Source of the DNA: Ruminococcaceae bacterium UBA6353
GTDB lineage: Bacteria > Bacillota > Clostridia > Oscillospirales > Acutalibacteraceae
DNA: 54,305 nucleotides
Reading direction: 5' to 3'
NCBI GenBank assembly: GCA_002437905.1
Contig: DJRT01000020.1
Location: forward strand, 13,328 to 67,632
The translations under genes and the position numbers were made by a program. The notes beneath the pieces were generated by a model, which did no database searches, was not told the origin of the DNA, and saw nothing but the letters and a program-made list of their open reading frames with translations. Below are positions 31,626-40,388 of this stretch, piece by piece. Each line of letters starts with the position of its first letter. Positions within the stretch are counted from its first letter, which is position 1.

Positions 31626-33287
31626 ATGAAGAAACAAACGGCACGGGCTTGGGTCGGTCGGGTGCTCCGTCCGGATGTGTGGCGGGTCGCTCTGCTGGCG
31701 CTGCTCAGTGCGCTCAGCTCCTGCAGCGGCGTGGCCTTTGCCTTGCTTTCCCGGCAGGTGCTGGATACGGCCACCGGCGCCGCTGAGGGCAGCCTGTGGC
31801 TTTACAGTGCCGGGCTGATCGTGGTGCTGCTGGCACAGATCGGACTGGATGTGCTGGTCAGCCGGCTGTCGGTGTATGTTACTGGCCGGGTGGAAATGCG
31901 CATCCGGGATACCATCTTTGCCGCCCTTTTCCGCAAGCGCTGGGCGGATATCCGCGCCTATCACTCCGGTGATCTGATGAACCGCCTGACCAGTGATACA
32001 CAGGTGGTGGTCAATGGGGTGGTGTCGTTGCTGCCGCGCGCGGTATCTCTCATCACGCGTCTGGTGGCCTGTGCCGTGGTGCTGGTGCTGATGGATTGGC
32101 GCTTTGCTCTGATCATGCTGGCACTTGGCGGTGCACTGCTGTTTTTCTCCCGCCTGTACGGGCGCAGGATGAAGGCCCTGCATAAGGCCTGCCAGCAGGC
32201 AGACGGCGAGGTGCGCGCCTATATGCAGGAGGGGCTGGAGAACTGGACGGTGATCCAGTCCTTCAATGGCAGCGGGACGGTGCGCCGCCGGCTGCTGGAG
32301 CGGATGAAAACCTATTTCACCTGGCAGCTGCGGCGTAATCGCTGGGGCAATCTCTCCTCCTCGCTGCTGCGGCTGGCCTTTTCCGGCAGCTACTATGTGG
32401 CGCTGGCGTGGGGGGCGCTGCGGCTCTCCGCCGGCGGCATTACCTATGGCACGCTGATGGCCTTTCTGCAGATCGTCAGCCAGATCCGTATGCCGCTGGT
32501 GAATATGTCCGGCCTGCTGCCGCAGTATTACAATATGCTGGCTTCGGCGGAACGGCTGCTGGAGCTTACCCAGCTTCCGGATGAGCCGCGTCTGCCGCAG
32601 CCGCCGCAGACGGCGGCGCTGTATGCGGAGCTGCAGTGCATCCGGGCGGCGCATCTGGATTTTGCCTATGAGGCCGGTCACCCGGTGCTGCAGGATGCGC
32701 AGATCACCGTCCGGCGTGGAGAGTTTGTGGCGCTGGTTGGCTTTTCCGGTATCGGAAAGTCCACCTTCTTCAAGCTGCTGCTGGGGTTCTGCCAGCCGCA
32801 GCATGGCACGGTGGCAGCCGTAACAGCGCAGGGTGAGACACCGCTGGGTGCCGATACCCGCGGCCTGTTTGCCTATGTGCCGCAGGAGAATATGCTGCTT
32901 TCCGGCACGGTGCGGGATAACATTGCCCAGTTTGCCGAGGGGGCTTCGGACGAGGCCATCTGGCAGGCGGCCGAAACGGCACAGGTGGCTGCCGTGCTGC
33001 GGAGGCTGCCGCAGGGGCTGGATACCGTGCTTGGCGAACGGGGCGCCGGCCTGTCCGAGGGACAGCTGCAGCGCCTGGCCATCGCCCGCGCAGTGCTCAG
33101 TGGGGCGCCCATCCTGCTGCTGGATGAAGCCACCTCGGCACTGGATGAGCCGACAGAGGAGCAGGTGCTGCGCAGTCTGCGCGCCCTGCCGGACAGAACC
33201 TGCCTGTGCATTTCCCACCGGCCGGCGGCTCTGGCCGTGTGCGATCGGGTTATCCGCGTGGGTGATGGAAGGTTTTCGGAGGAATAA
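31626..33287 (+). CDS. ABC exporter, fused membrane and ATPase domains
   Basis: About 553 residues; ATG 31626 follows AAAGGA, with an alternative ATG at 31605. The N-terminal ~310 residues hold six membrane helices of the ABCB/MsbA type (VWRVALLALLSALSSCSGVAFALL, GLIVVLLAQIGLDVLV...). The ATPase has Walker A GFSGIGKST near residue 371, the Q-loop YVPQENMLLSGTVRDN, signature LSEGQLQRLAIARAVL and LLLDEATSALD. No N-terminal C39 peptidase domain is present; the separate S26 peptidase could supply cleavage. It probably exports the product of the cassette. Confidence 0.9.
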   Translation: MKKQTARAWVGRVLRPDVWRVALLALLSALSSCSGVAFALLSRQVLDTATGAAEGSLWLYSAGLIVVLLAQIGLDVLVSRLSVYVTGRVEMRIRDTIFAALFRKRWADIRAYHSGDLMNRLTSDTQVVVNGVVSLLPRAVSLITRLVACAVVLVLMDWRFALIMLALGGALLFFSRLYGRRMKALHKACQQADGEVRAYMQEGLENWTVIQSFNGSGTVRRRLLERMKTYFTWQLRRNRWGNLSSSLLRLAFSGSYYVALAWGALRLSAGGITYGTLMAFLQIVSQIRMPLVNMSGLLPQYYNMLASAERLLELTQLPDEPRLPQPPQTAALYAELQCIRAAHLDFAYEAGHPVLQDAQITVRRGEFVALVGFSGIGKSTFFKLLLGFCQPQHGTVAAVTAQGETPLGADTRGLFAYVPQENMLLSGTVRDNIAQFAEGASDEAIWQAAETAQVAAVLRRLPQGLDTVLGERGAGLSEGQLQRLAIARAVLSGAPILLLDEATSALDEPTEEQVLRSLRALPDRTCLCISHRPAALAVCDRVIRVGDGRFSEE

Positions 33288-33321
33288 CACAATTTTTTGC
33301 AAAAAAATTTGCAAAAAAGGG

Positions 33322-33350
33322 TTGACAAACGGTGTGGCAGCGCGTATAAT
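33322..33350 (+). promoter_or_regulatory. Promoter of glnN
   Basis: TTGACA at 33322-33327 and TATAAT at 33345-33350, exact 17-base spacer. A near-consensus promoter, so control probably acts in the leader. Confidence 0.88.
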
Positions 33351-33359
33351 GCCACCCAT

Positions 33360-33408
33360 AAGGCAACGGTGTCTTAGAGTGCAGGCTCTTTGACACCGTT
33401 CTCTTTTT
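33360..33408 (+). promoter_or_regulatory. First leader antiterminator/terminator of glnN
   Basis: AAGGC-AACGGT-GTCTT (33360-33375) forms a five-pair stem with a six-base loop having A1 and G4, the mark of ANTAR-protein target hairpins. It overlaps the terminator AACGGTGTC (33365-33373) / GACACCGTT (33392-33400) followed by CTCTTTTT. The two folds exclude each other. Confidence 0.6.
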
Positions 33409-33443
33409 ATTCAAAAACCGTATAGCGTATAGAAAAACAGACA

Positions 33444-33491
33444 GACGAGGCAATGGCGTCCCGGCATATAGGGCGTCGCCTCGTCTTTTTT
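33444..33491 (+). promoter_or_regulatory. Second leader antiterminator/terminator of glnN
   Basis: GGC-AATGGC-GTC (33449-33460) again has a six-base loop with A1 and G4. It overlaps GACGAGGC (33444-33451), which pairs with GCCTCGTC (33478-33485) ahead of TTTTTT to form a terminator. The logic is the same as in the first unit. Confidence 0.6.
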
Positions 33492-33525
33492 GTTTTTCCA
33501 AAACCAACCGAAGGAGGAAATGGCA

Positions 33526-35628
33526 ATGAGTACAGCAAATGTAGCAGAGTATTTCGGGTGTCTTGTGTTCGATGATCGGGTGATGAAGGCAAAGCTGCCG
33601 TCCCCGGTGTATGCTTCCCTGCGCAAGACGATCGACGAGGGGGCACGGCTGGACAATCAGGTTGCCAATGCAGTGGCCGCAGCGATGAAGGACTGGGCGG
33701 TGGAGCATGGTGCCACCCACTTTACCCATTGGTTCCAGCCCCTGACCGGCATCACCGCCGAGAAGCACGACAGCTTCATCGCTCCCTCCCCGGATGGCGG
33801 CGTGATCATGGAATTTTCCGGTAAGGAGCTGATCAAGGGCGAACCGGATGCCAGTTCGTTCCCCTCCGGCGGCCTGCGCGCCACCTTTGAGGCGCGCGGC
33901 TACACGGCGTGGGACCCGACCTCCTATGCGTTTATCAAGGATAAGACCTTGTGTATCCCCACTGCCTTCTGTTCCTATGGCGGCGAGGCGCTGGATAAGA
34001 AAACGCCCCTGCTGCGCTCCATGCAGGCGCTGAACAAGCAGGCCATGCGGGTGCTGCACCTGTTCGGCAATGCCGATGTCAAGTGTGTGCACACCTCTGT
34101 CGGCCCGGAGCAGGAGTATTTTCTGGTGGATAAGGCGCTGTACGATCAGCGGCCGGACCTGGTATTCTGCGGCCGCACGCTGTTCGGCGCAAAGCCGCCG
34201 AAGGGGCAGGAGCTGGACGACCACTATTTCGGGGTTATCAAGCCGCGTGTGGCGGCCTATATGGCGGATCTGAACGAGGAGCTGTGGAAGCTGGGCGTGC
34301 TGGCCAAGACCGAGCACAATGAGGTGGCGCCGGCACAGCATGAGCTGGCCCCGATCTATTCCACCACCAATGTGGCCACAGACCACAACCAGCTGACCAT
34401 GGAGATCATGCAGAAGGTAGCCGCCCGCCACGGGCTGGTGTGCCTGCTGCACGAAAAGCCCTTTGCCGGTGTCAATGGCAGCGGCAAGCACAATAACTGG
34501 TCCATCGCAACGGATACCGGCGTCAATCTGCTGACCCCTGGCGAGACCCCCTACGAGAATGCCCAGTTCCTGCTGTTCCTGTGCGCTGTGATCCAGGCTG
34601 TGGACGATTACCAGGATCTGCTGCGGCTTTCGGTGGCCACAGCCGGCAATGACCACCGCCTTGGCGCCAATGAGGCGCCGCCCGCTGTGGTTTCCATGTT
34701 CCTTGGCGATGAGTTGACCGCTGTGCTGGATGCGATTGAAAACGATACCCCTTACAGCGCGGCAGAAAAGACGGTCATGCGCCTCGGTGTGCATGTGCTG
34801 CCCAAGTTCACGCGGGATAATACCGACCGCAACCGTACCTCGCCCTTTGCCTTCACCGGCAATAAGTTTGAATTCCGTATGCTCGGCTCCTCCAATAGCA
34901 TCGCCTGCGCCAATATCATGCTGAATGCCGCCGTGGCCGAGTCGCTGCGTCAGTTTGCCGATGCCCTGGAGGGCGCGGAGCACTTTGAGGAGGCACTGCA
35001 TGAGCTGATCCGTAAGACCATTAAGGCGCACAAGCGCATCATCTTCAATGGCAATGGCTATGATGATGCCTGGATCAAGGAGGCCACCGAAAAGCGCGGC
35101 CTGCTGAACCTGCGCACCACCCCCGATGCAATGCCGGCACTTCTGGAGAAGAAGAATGTAGATATGCTGACGGCGCACAAGGTATTTACGGTGGCGGAGA
35201 TCCACTCGCGCTATGAGATTATGCTGGAAAACTATGCCAAAACGGTGAATATCGAGGCGCTGACCATGGTGGATATGGCCAAAAAGCAGATCATCCCCGC
35301 CGTGGAGGCGTACGCCAAGACGCTGGCGGATACGCTGGCAGTGAAGCTCTCGGTCTCGCCCACGCTGGCCGGCCGGTACGAAAAGGAGACTCTTGCCCGG
35401 CTGACCACCCTGACGGACGAGATCGACGCGGCGGCCACCGCCCTGGAGAAGGCCACCATCGAGTATGCCGCCATCACGGATGTGACGCAGGCCGCCGATA
35501 TGATCCGCGATGTGATCCTGCAGAAGATGGCGGAGCTGCGCGTGGTGTGCGATGAGGCGGAGACGGTTACCGCGGCCAAATCCTGGCCGTTCCCGACCTA
35601 CGGCGAGCTGCTGTTCGGCGTTAAGTAA
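33526..35628 (+). CDS. glnN: Glutamine synthetase type III
   Basis: 700 residues from ATG 33526, placed eight bases after AAGGAGG (an upstream ATG is too close to the site). Typical GSIII features: N-terminal EYFGCLVFDD, the GPEQEYFLVDK segment with metal-binding Glu, HNEVAPAQHELAPIY, HEKPFAGVNGSGKHNNWS and the late AFTGNKFEFRMLGSSNS. It makes glutamine from glutamate, ammonium and ATP, in the cytosol as a dodecamer. Followed after 45 bases by the ammonium transporter-PII gene, with nothing resembling a terminator between, so the two form a nitrogen operon. Confidence 0.96.
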   Translation: MSTANVAEYFGCLVFDDRVMKAKLPSPVYASLRKTIDEGARLDNQVANAVAAAMKDWAVEHGATHFTHWFQPLTGITAEKHDSFIAPSPDGGVIMEFSGKELIKGEPDASSFPSGGLRATFEARGYTAWDPTSYAFIKDKTLCIPTAFCSYGGEALDKKTPLLRSMQALNKQAMRVLHLFGNADVKCVHTSVGPEQEYFLVDKALYDQRPDLVFCGRTLFGAKPPKGQELDDHYFGVIKPRVAAYMADLNEELWKLGVLAKTEHNEVAPAQHELAPIYSTTNVATDHNQLTMEIMQKVAARHGLVCLLHEKPFAGVNGSGKHNNWSIATDTGVNLLTPGETPYENAQFLLFLCAVIQAVDDYQDLLRLSVATAGNDHRLGANEAPPAVVSMFLGDELTAVLDAIENDTPYSAAEKTVMRLGVHVLPKFTRDNTDRNRTSPFAFTGNKFEFRMLGSSNSIACANIMLNAAVAESLRQFADALEGAEHFEEALHELIRKTIKAHKRIIFNGNGYDDAWIKEATEKRGLLNLRTTPDAMPALLEKKNVDMLTAHKVFTVAEIHSRYEIMLENYAKTVNIEALTMVDMAKKQIIPAVEAYAKTLADTLAVKLSVSPTLAGRYEKETLARLTTLTDEIDAAATALEKATIEYAAITDVTQAADMIRDVILQKMAELRVVCDEAETVTAAKSWPFPTYGELLFGVK

Positions 35629-35673
35629 GCTTTCGGATTTCAGACAATCACGATTTTTGAGGAGGGGAATAGG

Positions 35674-37392
35674 ATGACATACAGTCCGGTAAATACGCTT
35701 TGGGTGCTGCTTGGCGCAGCGTTGGTGTTTTTCATGCAGGCCGGCTTTTCGATGTGTGAGGCAGGCTTCACCCGCGCCAAGAACACCGGCAACATTCTGA
35801 TGAAGAACCTGATGGATTTCTGTATCGGTACGCCCTGCTTCTGGCTGGTGGGCTTCGGTATTATGTTCGGCAGCGGCACGGCACTGTTCGGCTGGCTGGA
35901 TCCGCTGATCATGAAGGATTACAGCCATATCCTGCCGGCCGGGGTGCCGCTGTGGGCCTACGCCATCTTCCAGACGGTGTTCTGTGCCACCTCGGCCACC
36001 ATCGTTTCCGGCGCTATGGCAGAGCGCACAAAATTCAGTGCCTATTGCCTCTATTCGGCGGCGATCTCACTGTTCATTTACCCGGTTTCCGGACACTGGA
36101 TCTGGGGCGGCGGCTGGCTCAGCCAGCTTGGCTTTCACGATTTTGCCGGCTCCACGGCGGTACATATGGTGGGCGGCGTGTGCGCACTCATTGGGGCGAA
36201 AATTCTCGGCCCCCGTATTGGCAAATATGACCGGCAGGGAAAGCCGCGCGCCATTCTCGGGCACAACCTGACCTTTGCCGCGCTGGGCGTGTTCATCCTG
36301 TGGTTTTGCTGGTTCGGCTTCAATGGGGCTTCCACCGTCGGGCTGGATAGCGATGAGCTGATGCAGAGCGCCGGCCGGGTGTTCTTCAATACCAACATGG
36401 CGCCCGCCGTTGCCTGCTGCACCACCCTGATCTTTACTTGGATCCGCTATGGCAAGCCGGATGTTTCCATGACCTATAATGCGGCGCTGGCCGGCCTGGT
36501 GGGCATTACCGCCGGCTGTGATGCCGTCAGCCCGCTTGGCGCAGCCATCATGGGCATTGTCTTCGGTATCGTGATCGTGCTGGCCGTGGAGTTCTTCGAT
36601 AAGGTGGCCAAGATCGACGATCCGGTGGGGGCGATCTCTGTGCACTGCGTGTGCGGCGCCCTCGGGACGATCCTGACCGGGCTGTTCGCCACCGGCGTCA
36701 CGACCGAAAAGGGGCTTTTCTATGGCGGCGGCTTCCACTTTCTGGGGGTGCAGACGCTGGGCGTTGTTTCGGTGGCAGCGTATGTCACGGTCATTATCAC
36801 GGCGGTGTTCCTGCTGCTCAAGCACACCATCGGTCTGCGTGCCGCCAAGGCGGATGAGCTGGAGGGGCTGGATATTTCCGAGCACGGTCTGCTGACGGCC
36901 TATGCCGGCTTTGCTATGCTGCCGGATACGGCAGCGGCGGAGGATGAGCCGACGGCTGTGACCGGCGATGTGCCGGCGGCGGAGGCCGTTCCGGTAAAGC
37001 GGATGCCCACCTTTGCCGAGGAGACGGAGGGCGTACCGAAGATGACCAAGATTGAGATCATCTGCAAGGAAGCGCGCTTTGAGGCTCTGAAGAAGGCGCT
37101 GACGGATATCGGCATCACCGGTATGACGATGGCGCATGTGCTTGGCTGCGGTGTGCAGAAGGGAAAACCGGAGTATTACCGCGGCGTGGAGGTTGAGGCA
37201 ACGCTGCTGCCGAAGATCCAGTTGGATATTGTGGTCAGTAAGGTGCCGGTACGCCGCGTGATCGAAACGGCCAAAAAGGTGCTGTATACCGGCCATATCG
37301 GCGACGGCAAGATCTTTGTCTACGATGTGGAAAATGTCATCAAGGTTCGCACCGGTGAGGAGGGCTACGATGCCCTGCAGGATGTTGAATAA
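35674..37392 (+). CDS. amtB: Ammonium transporter fused to a PII regulatory domain
   Basis: 572 residues. About 1-410 are an Amt channel with 11 hydrophobic helices: FFMQAGFSMCEAGFTRAKNTGN, the CATSATIVSGAMAERTKF region, HMVGGVCALIGA with a pore His, and SVHCVCGALGTILTGLFA with the second. After a Pro/Ala/Glu linker (about 415-455), residues from MTKIEIICKEARFEALKKAL form a complete PII domain with the T-loop and LGCGVQKGKPEYYRGVEVE and the closing YTGHIGDGKIFVY. A fused PII can block the pore from the cytoplasm. Ribosome site GAGGAGGGG. Confidence 0.95.
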   Translation: MTYSPVNTLWVLLGAALVFFMQAGFSMCEAGFTRAKNTGNILMKNLMDFCIGTPCFWLVGFGIMFGSGTALFGWLDPLIMKDYSHILPAGVPLWAYAIFQTVFCATSATIVSGAMAERTKFSAYCLYSAAISLFIYPVSGHWIWGGGWLSQLGFHDFAGSTAVHMVGGVCALIGAKILGPRIGKYDRQGKPRAILGHNLTFAALGVFILWFCWFGFNGASTVGLDSDELMQSAGRVFFNTNMAPAVACCTTLIFTWIRYGKPDVSMTYNAALAGLVGITAGCDAVSPLGAAIMGIVFGIVIVLAVEFFDKVAKIDDPVGAISVHCVCGALGTILTGLFATGVTTEKGLFYGGGFHFLGVQTLGVVSVAAYVTVIITAVFLLLKHTIGLRAAKADELEGLDISEHGLLTAYAGFAMLPDTAAAEDEPTAVTGDVPAAEAVPVKRMPTFAEETEGVPKMTKIEIICKEARFEALKKALTDIGITGMTMAHVLGCGVQKGKPEYYRGVEVEATLLPKIQLDIVVSKVPVRRVIETAKKVLYTGHIGDGKIFVYDVENVIKVRTGEEGYDALQDVE

Positions 37393-37395
37393 CGG

Positions 37396-37651
37396 GCGCA
37401 CGCCTAACCAGTGCACATCGTAGTTGCTACCGTGCGCCCTGGAGAATGGGCCTTGGCCCATTCTCCGGAGCCGGCAAATGTCCCCGGTGCACATTTCGTC
37501 CATACACATCGTAGTCACTACTGTGCGCCCTTGAGAATGGGCCTTGGCCCATTCTCCGGAGCCGGCAAATGTCCCCGGCGCACACCTAACTAGTGCACAT
37601 CGTAGTCACTATCGTGCGCCCTGGAGAATGGGTCTTGGCCCATTCTCCGGA
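37396..37651 (+). repeat. Three tandem 91-bp repeats, each with a strong hairpin
   Basis: Copies start near 37396, 37488 and 37579. Each carries a hairpin core (GGAGAATGGGCC, two bases, GGCCCATTCTCC) at 37441, 37532 and 37623, exactly 91 bases apart, preceded by CACATCGTAGT and followed by GCCGGCAAATGTCCCCGG in the first two. Copies differ by a few bases (for example GGGTC for GGGCC in the third). The unit is not coding. It lies between amtB and the asnB leader; the hairpins could stop or process amtB mRNA. Confidence 0.88.
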
Positions 37652-37674
37652 ACCCATACAAAAAATATTCCAAA

Positions 37675-37915
37675 GGCGTTTGAGCCGGGAGAAGTATTGC
37701 AGGAAACCGCTCACAGCGAGCGCGGGACGGTGAGAGCCGCGCAGCAAGGTCTTGCACGAATAACACCCGGCAAGCCGCAAGCCGAAAGGGGATTGCCCCC
37801 GGTAGGTGCGCCGTGGGCTGCCCGTTACCGCAGCGAGGCTTCACAGGAGCCGGAAAGAGACCAAAGACGGGTGGCACAGCGAGTATGCAGCACTTGCCCT
37901 GTCGGATGCTGACGA
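37675..37915 (+). ncRNA. T-box leader with an asparagine specifier
   Basis: Order and motifs fit a T-box: the stem I AG-bulge segment GGACGGTGAGAGCCG, the specifier strand GAATAACACCC in which AAC (Asn) precedes a purine, the stem III-like CCCGTTACCGCAGCGAGG, and the antiterminator box GGGTGGCACAGCG near 37,870. The Asn specifier agrees with the asnB gene that follows, which is strong support. No clear terminator with a T run follows; a competing helix between GACGGGTGG and CTTGCCCTGTC suggests the off-state may act on translation or an atypical terminator. Confidence 0.82.
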
Positions 37916-37937
37916 AAATCATTTTGGAGGTTTTTCT

Positions 37938-39515
37938 ATGTGTTCGATCATGGGCTATTGCGATCGCCGGGCCACCCTGTCGGCTTTTGAGCAGGGATTT
38001 CGGGAAACGGTTTCCCGCGGGCCGGATGACAGCCGTATCGTGGATACCGGCAAGGGGCTGCTGGGCTTTCACCGGCTGGCCATTATGGGGCTTACCCCGG
38101 AGGGGATGCAGCCGTTTGCGCTGGATGGCAGCTATGTGGTGTGCAACGGCGAAATTTACGGCTACGAGAAGCTGAAAGCGGCACTGATGCCGAAATATAC
38201 CTTTCAGAGCGGCTCGGACTGCGAAATTCTGCTGCCGCTGTACCGGGAGCACGGTGTCGCCATGTTCTCCATGCTGGATGCCGAGTTTGCCCTCATCCTC
38301 TACGATGGCGATACACAGGAATACATTGCGGCGCGGGACCCCATCGGCATCCGGCCGCTCTACTACGGCTATGACCGGCAGGGGGCGATCCTGTTTGCCA
38401 GCGAGGCCAAAAACCTGGTGGCGCTGTGCGATAAGGTGATGCCTTTCCCGCCCGGCTGCTATTGGAAGGGCGGCCGCTTTATCCGCTATTGCGATATTGC
38501 CCGGGTGGATACCGTATGCCACGACGATCTGGAGACGGTCTGCCGCAATATCCATGATAAGCTGGTGGCCGGCGTGGAAAAGCGGCTGGTGGCGGACGCC
38601 AAGGTGGGCTTTCTGCTTTCCGGCGGGCTGGATTCTTCGCTGGTGTGCGCCATTGCGGCACGGCGCAGCCGCCAGCCGATCCGCACCTTTGCCATTGGAA
38701 TGCGCAAGGATGCCATTGACCTGAAATATGCCCGGCAGGTGGCGGCGTATATCGGCAGTGAGCACACAGAGGTGTTCATGACCCGCCAGCAGGTGCTGGA
38801 TGCGCTGGAGGAGGTCATCCACCTGCTCGGCACCTACGATATCACCACCATCCGCGCCAGTATGGGGATGTACCTGCTGTGCAAATGGATCCACGAAAAT
38901 ACCGATATCCGCGTGCTGCTGACCGGCGAGATCTCAGATGAGCTGTTCGGGTATAAATACACCGATTTTGCTCCCTCGGCGGAGGAGTTCCAGAAGGAGG
39001 CGGAAAAGCGCGTCCGGGAGCTGCACATGTATGATGTGCTGCGGGCGGATCGCTGCATTTCCGTCAATTCGCTGGAGGCGCGGGTGCCCTTCGGCGACCT
39101 GGATTTTGTGCGGTATGTCATGGCGATTGATCCGCGCATGAAGATGAACACCTATGGCAAGGGGAAATATCTGCTGCGGCACGCCTTTGAGGGCGATTAT
39201 CTGCCGCAGGATATCCTGTACCGGGAGAAGGCGGCTTTTTCGGATGCGGTGGGACATTCGATGGTGGACGATCTGAAGGAGTACGCCGCGAGCCGGTATA
39301 CGGACGAGGCGTTCGAGGTGCGCCGGCACCGGTATACCCATGCCACACCTTTTACCAAAGAATCGCTGCTGTACCGGGAGATCTTTGAAAAATACTACCC
39401 TGGCCAGTCCGAAATGGTGACGGACTTCTGGATGCCAAACAGGCACTGGCAGGGCTGCGATGTCAATGACCCGTCCGCCCGTGTTCTGTCCAACTATGGC
39501 GCCAGCGGACAATAA
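37938..39515 (+). CDS. asnB: Asparagine synthase (glutamine-hydrolysing)
   Basis: 525 residues from ATG 37938 (GGAGG eight bases before). The next codon is Cys2, the nucleophile of the class II glutamine amidotransferase domain; GPDDSRIVDTGKG and YVVCNGEIYGYEKL follow. The synthetase half has the PP-loop SGGLDSS at 228-234 and LLTGEISDELFGYKY, then RCISVNSLEARVPFGDLDFV. It makes asparagine from aspartate, glutamine and ATP. A T-box reading uncharged tRNA-Asn controls it. A perfect 20-bp terminator follows directly. Confidence 0.96.
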   Translation: MCSIMGYCDRRATLSAFEQGFRETVSRGPDDSRIVDTGKGLLGFHRLAIMGLTPEGMQPFALDGSYVVCNGEIYGYEKLKAALMPKYTFQSGSDCEILLPLYREHGVAMFSMLDAEFALILYDGDTQEYIAARDPIGIRPLYYGYDRQGAILFASEAKNLVALCDKVMPFPPGCYWKGGRFIRYCDIARVDTVCHDDLETVCRNIHDKLVAGVEKRLVADAKVGFLLSGGLDSSLVCAIAARRSRQPIRTFAIGMRKDAIDLKYARQVAAYIGSEHTEVFMTRQQVLDALEEVIHLLGTYDITTIRASMGMYLLCKWIHENTDIRVLLTGEISDELFGYKYTDFAPSAEEFQKEAEKRVRELHMYDVLRADRCISVNSLEARVPFGDLDFVRYVMAIDPRMKMNTYGKGKYLLRHAFEGDYLPQDILYREKAAFSDAVGHSMVDDLKEYAASRYTDEAFEVRRHRYTHATPFTKESLLYREIFEKYYPGQSEMVTDFWMPNRHWQGCDVNDPSARVLSNYGASGQ

Positions 39516-39560
39516 AAGAGGCAGGAGCCACCGCATAGCCGCGGTGGCTCCTGCCTCTTT
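39515..39560. terminator. Bidirectional terminator between asnB and the ttcA-like gene
   Basis: A 20-bp perfect stem (39515-39534 against 39541-39560) with loop ATAGCC and A/T runs at both ends. It serves both converging genes. Confidence 0.95.
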
Positions 39561-39565
39561 ATTGA

Positions 39566-40384
39566 TCAGTATTCATCCAAAAAGGTGACTTTTTTGTCTC
39601 CTTTGTGGTAGCCGATGATGGTCTCCAGGTTCACATTTTCGGCGCTGCGGAAGATGTTGTGGTCGATCTGCGTATTCACCTTGCGCAGCTCCGCCAGCAG
39701 CGCCTTGATCTCCGCCCGCTTGGAGCCGCTTTCCTCGCGGCTGCTGTCGGTCACGGAGCAGGCACAGCGGATAAATTCCAGCCCATTGTACCGTCCCCAG
39801 GCGATGATGTCCCTTTCCCGTACCAGATACAGCGGCCGGATCAGCTCCATGCCGGGAAAGTTTGTGCTGTGCAGCTTGGGCATCATGGTGCGCATCTCCG
39901 CCCCATAGAGCATACTCATCAGCGTGGTCTCGATTACATCGTCAAAGTGGTGGCCGAGGGCAATCTTGTTGCAGCCAAGTCCGGCGGCATACTTGTACAG
40001 ATACCCCCGGCGCATCCGGGCACACAGATAGCAGGGGGAACCGCCGGCCTGCCGGTCAACAACGGAAAAGATCGGACTTTCGTAGAAATGGGCGGGCAGC
40101 TCCAGCAGCCGCACATTTTCCTCAATGCGGCGGCGGTTTTCCGGCTGGTAGCCGGGGTCCATCACGATGTATTCCAGATCGAAGGGAACCTCGCTGCCGT
40201 GCCGCTGCAGCTCCTGCAGGCACTTGGCCAGCAGCATGGAGTCCTTTCCGCCGGAGATGCACACGGCAATGCGGTCGCCGCTCTGGATCATGCGGTAGTC
40301 CTTCAGCGCTCCGATAAAGGGGTTCCACAGGGTCTTGCGGTATTTTTTGATGATGCTTCGTTCAATCTGTTGGCAGCGTTCCAT
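39566..40384 (-). CDS. TtcA-like tRNA thiolation PP-loop ATPase
   Basis: 272 residues. PP-loop SGGKDS at 44-49 (IAVCISGGKDSMLL), the CYLCARMRRGYLY motif with two Cys, the ALGHHFDDVIET segment and a late CAC in FIRCACSVTDSS fit the TtcA family, which adds sulfur to cytidine 32 of tRNA using a [4Fe-4S] cluster. The exact nucleoside target cannot be decided from sequence. ATG has AGGAG nine bases upstream. It follows the flippase gene after a four-base gap and probably shares its transcript. Confidence 0.85.
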   Translation of the reverse strand: MERCQQIERSIIKKYRKTLWNPFIGALKDYRMIQSGDRIAVCISGGKDSMLLAKCLQELQRHGSEVPFDLEYIVMDPGYQPENRRRIEENVRLLELPAHFYESPIFSVVDRQAGGSPCYLCARMRRGYLYKYAAGLGCNKIALGHHFDDVIETTLMSMLYGAEMRTMMPKLHSTNFPGMELIRPLYLVRERDIIAWGRYNGLEFIRCACSVTDSSREESGSKRAEIKALLAELRKVNTQIDHNIFRSAENVNLETIIGYHKGDKKVTFLDEY

Positions 40385-40388
40385 CGGT

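Noticed and set aside
33250..35928. 892-codon open frame on the minus strand
   Set aside because: Antisense to glnN and the start of amtB; a shadow of GC-rich coding sequence, without any domain.
37396..37651. CRISPR-like array
   Set aside because: Only three units, whole 91-bp period is conserved with no variable spacers, and no cas genes are nearby.
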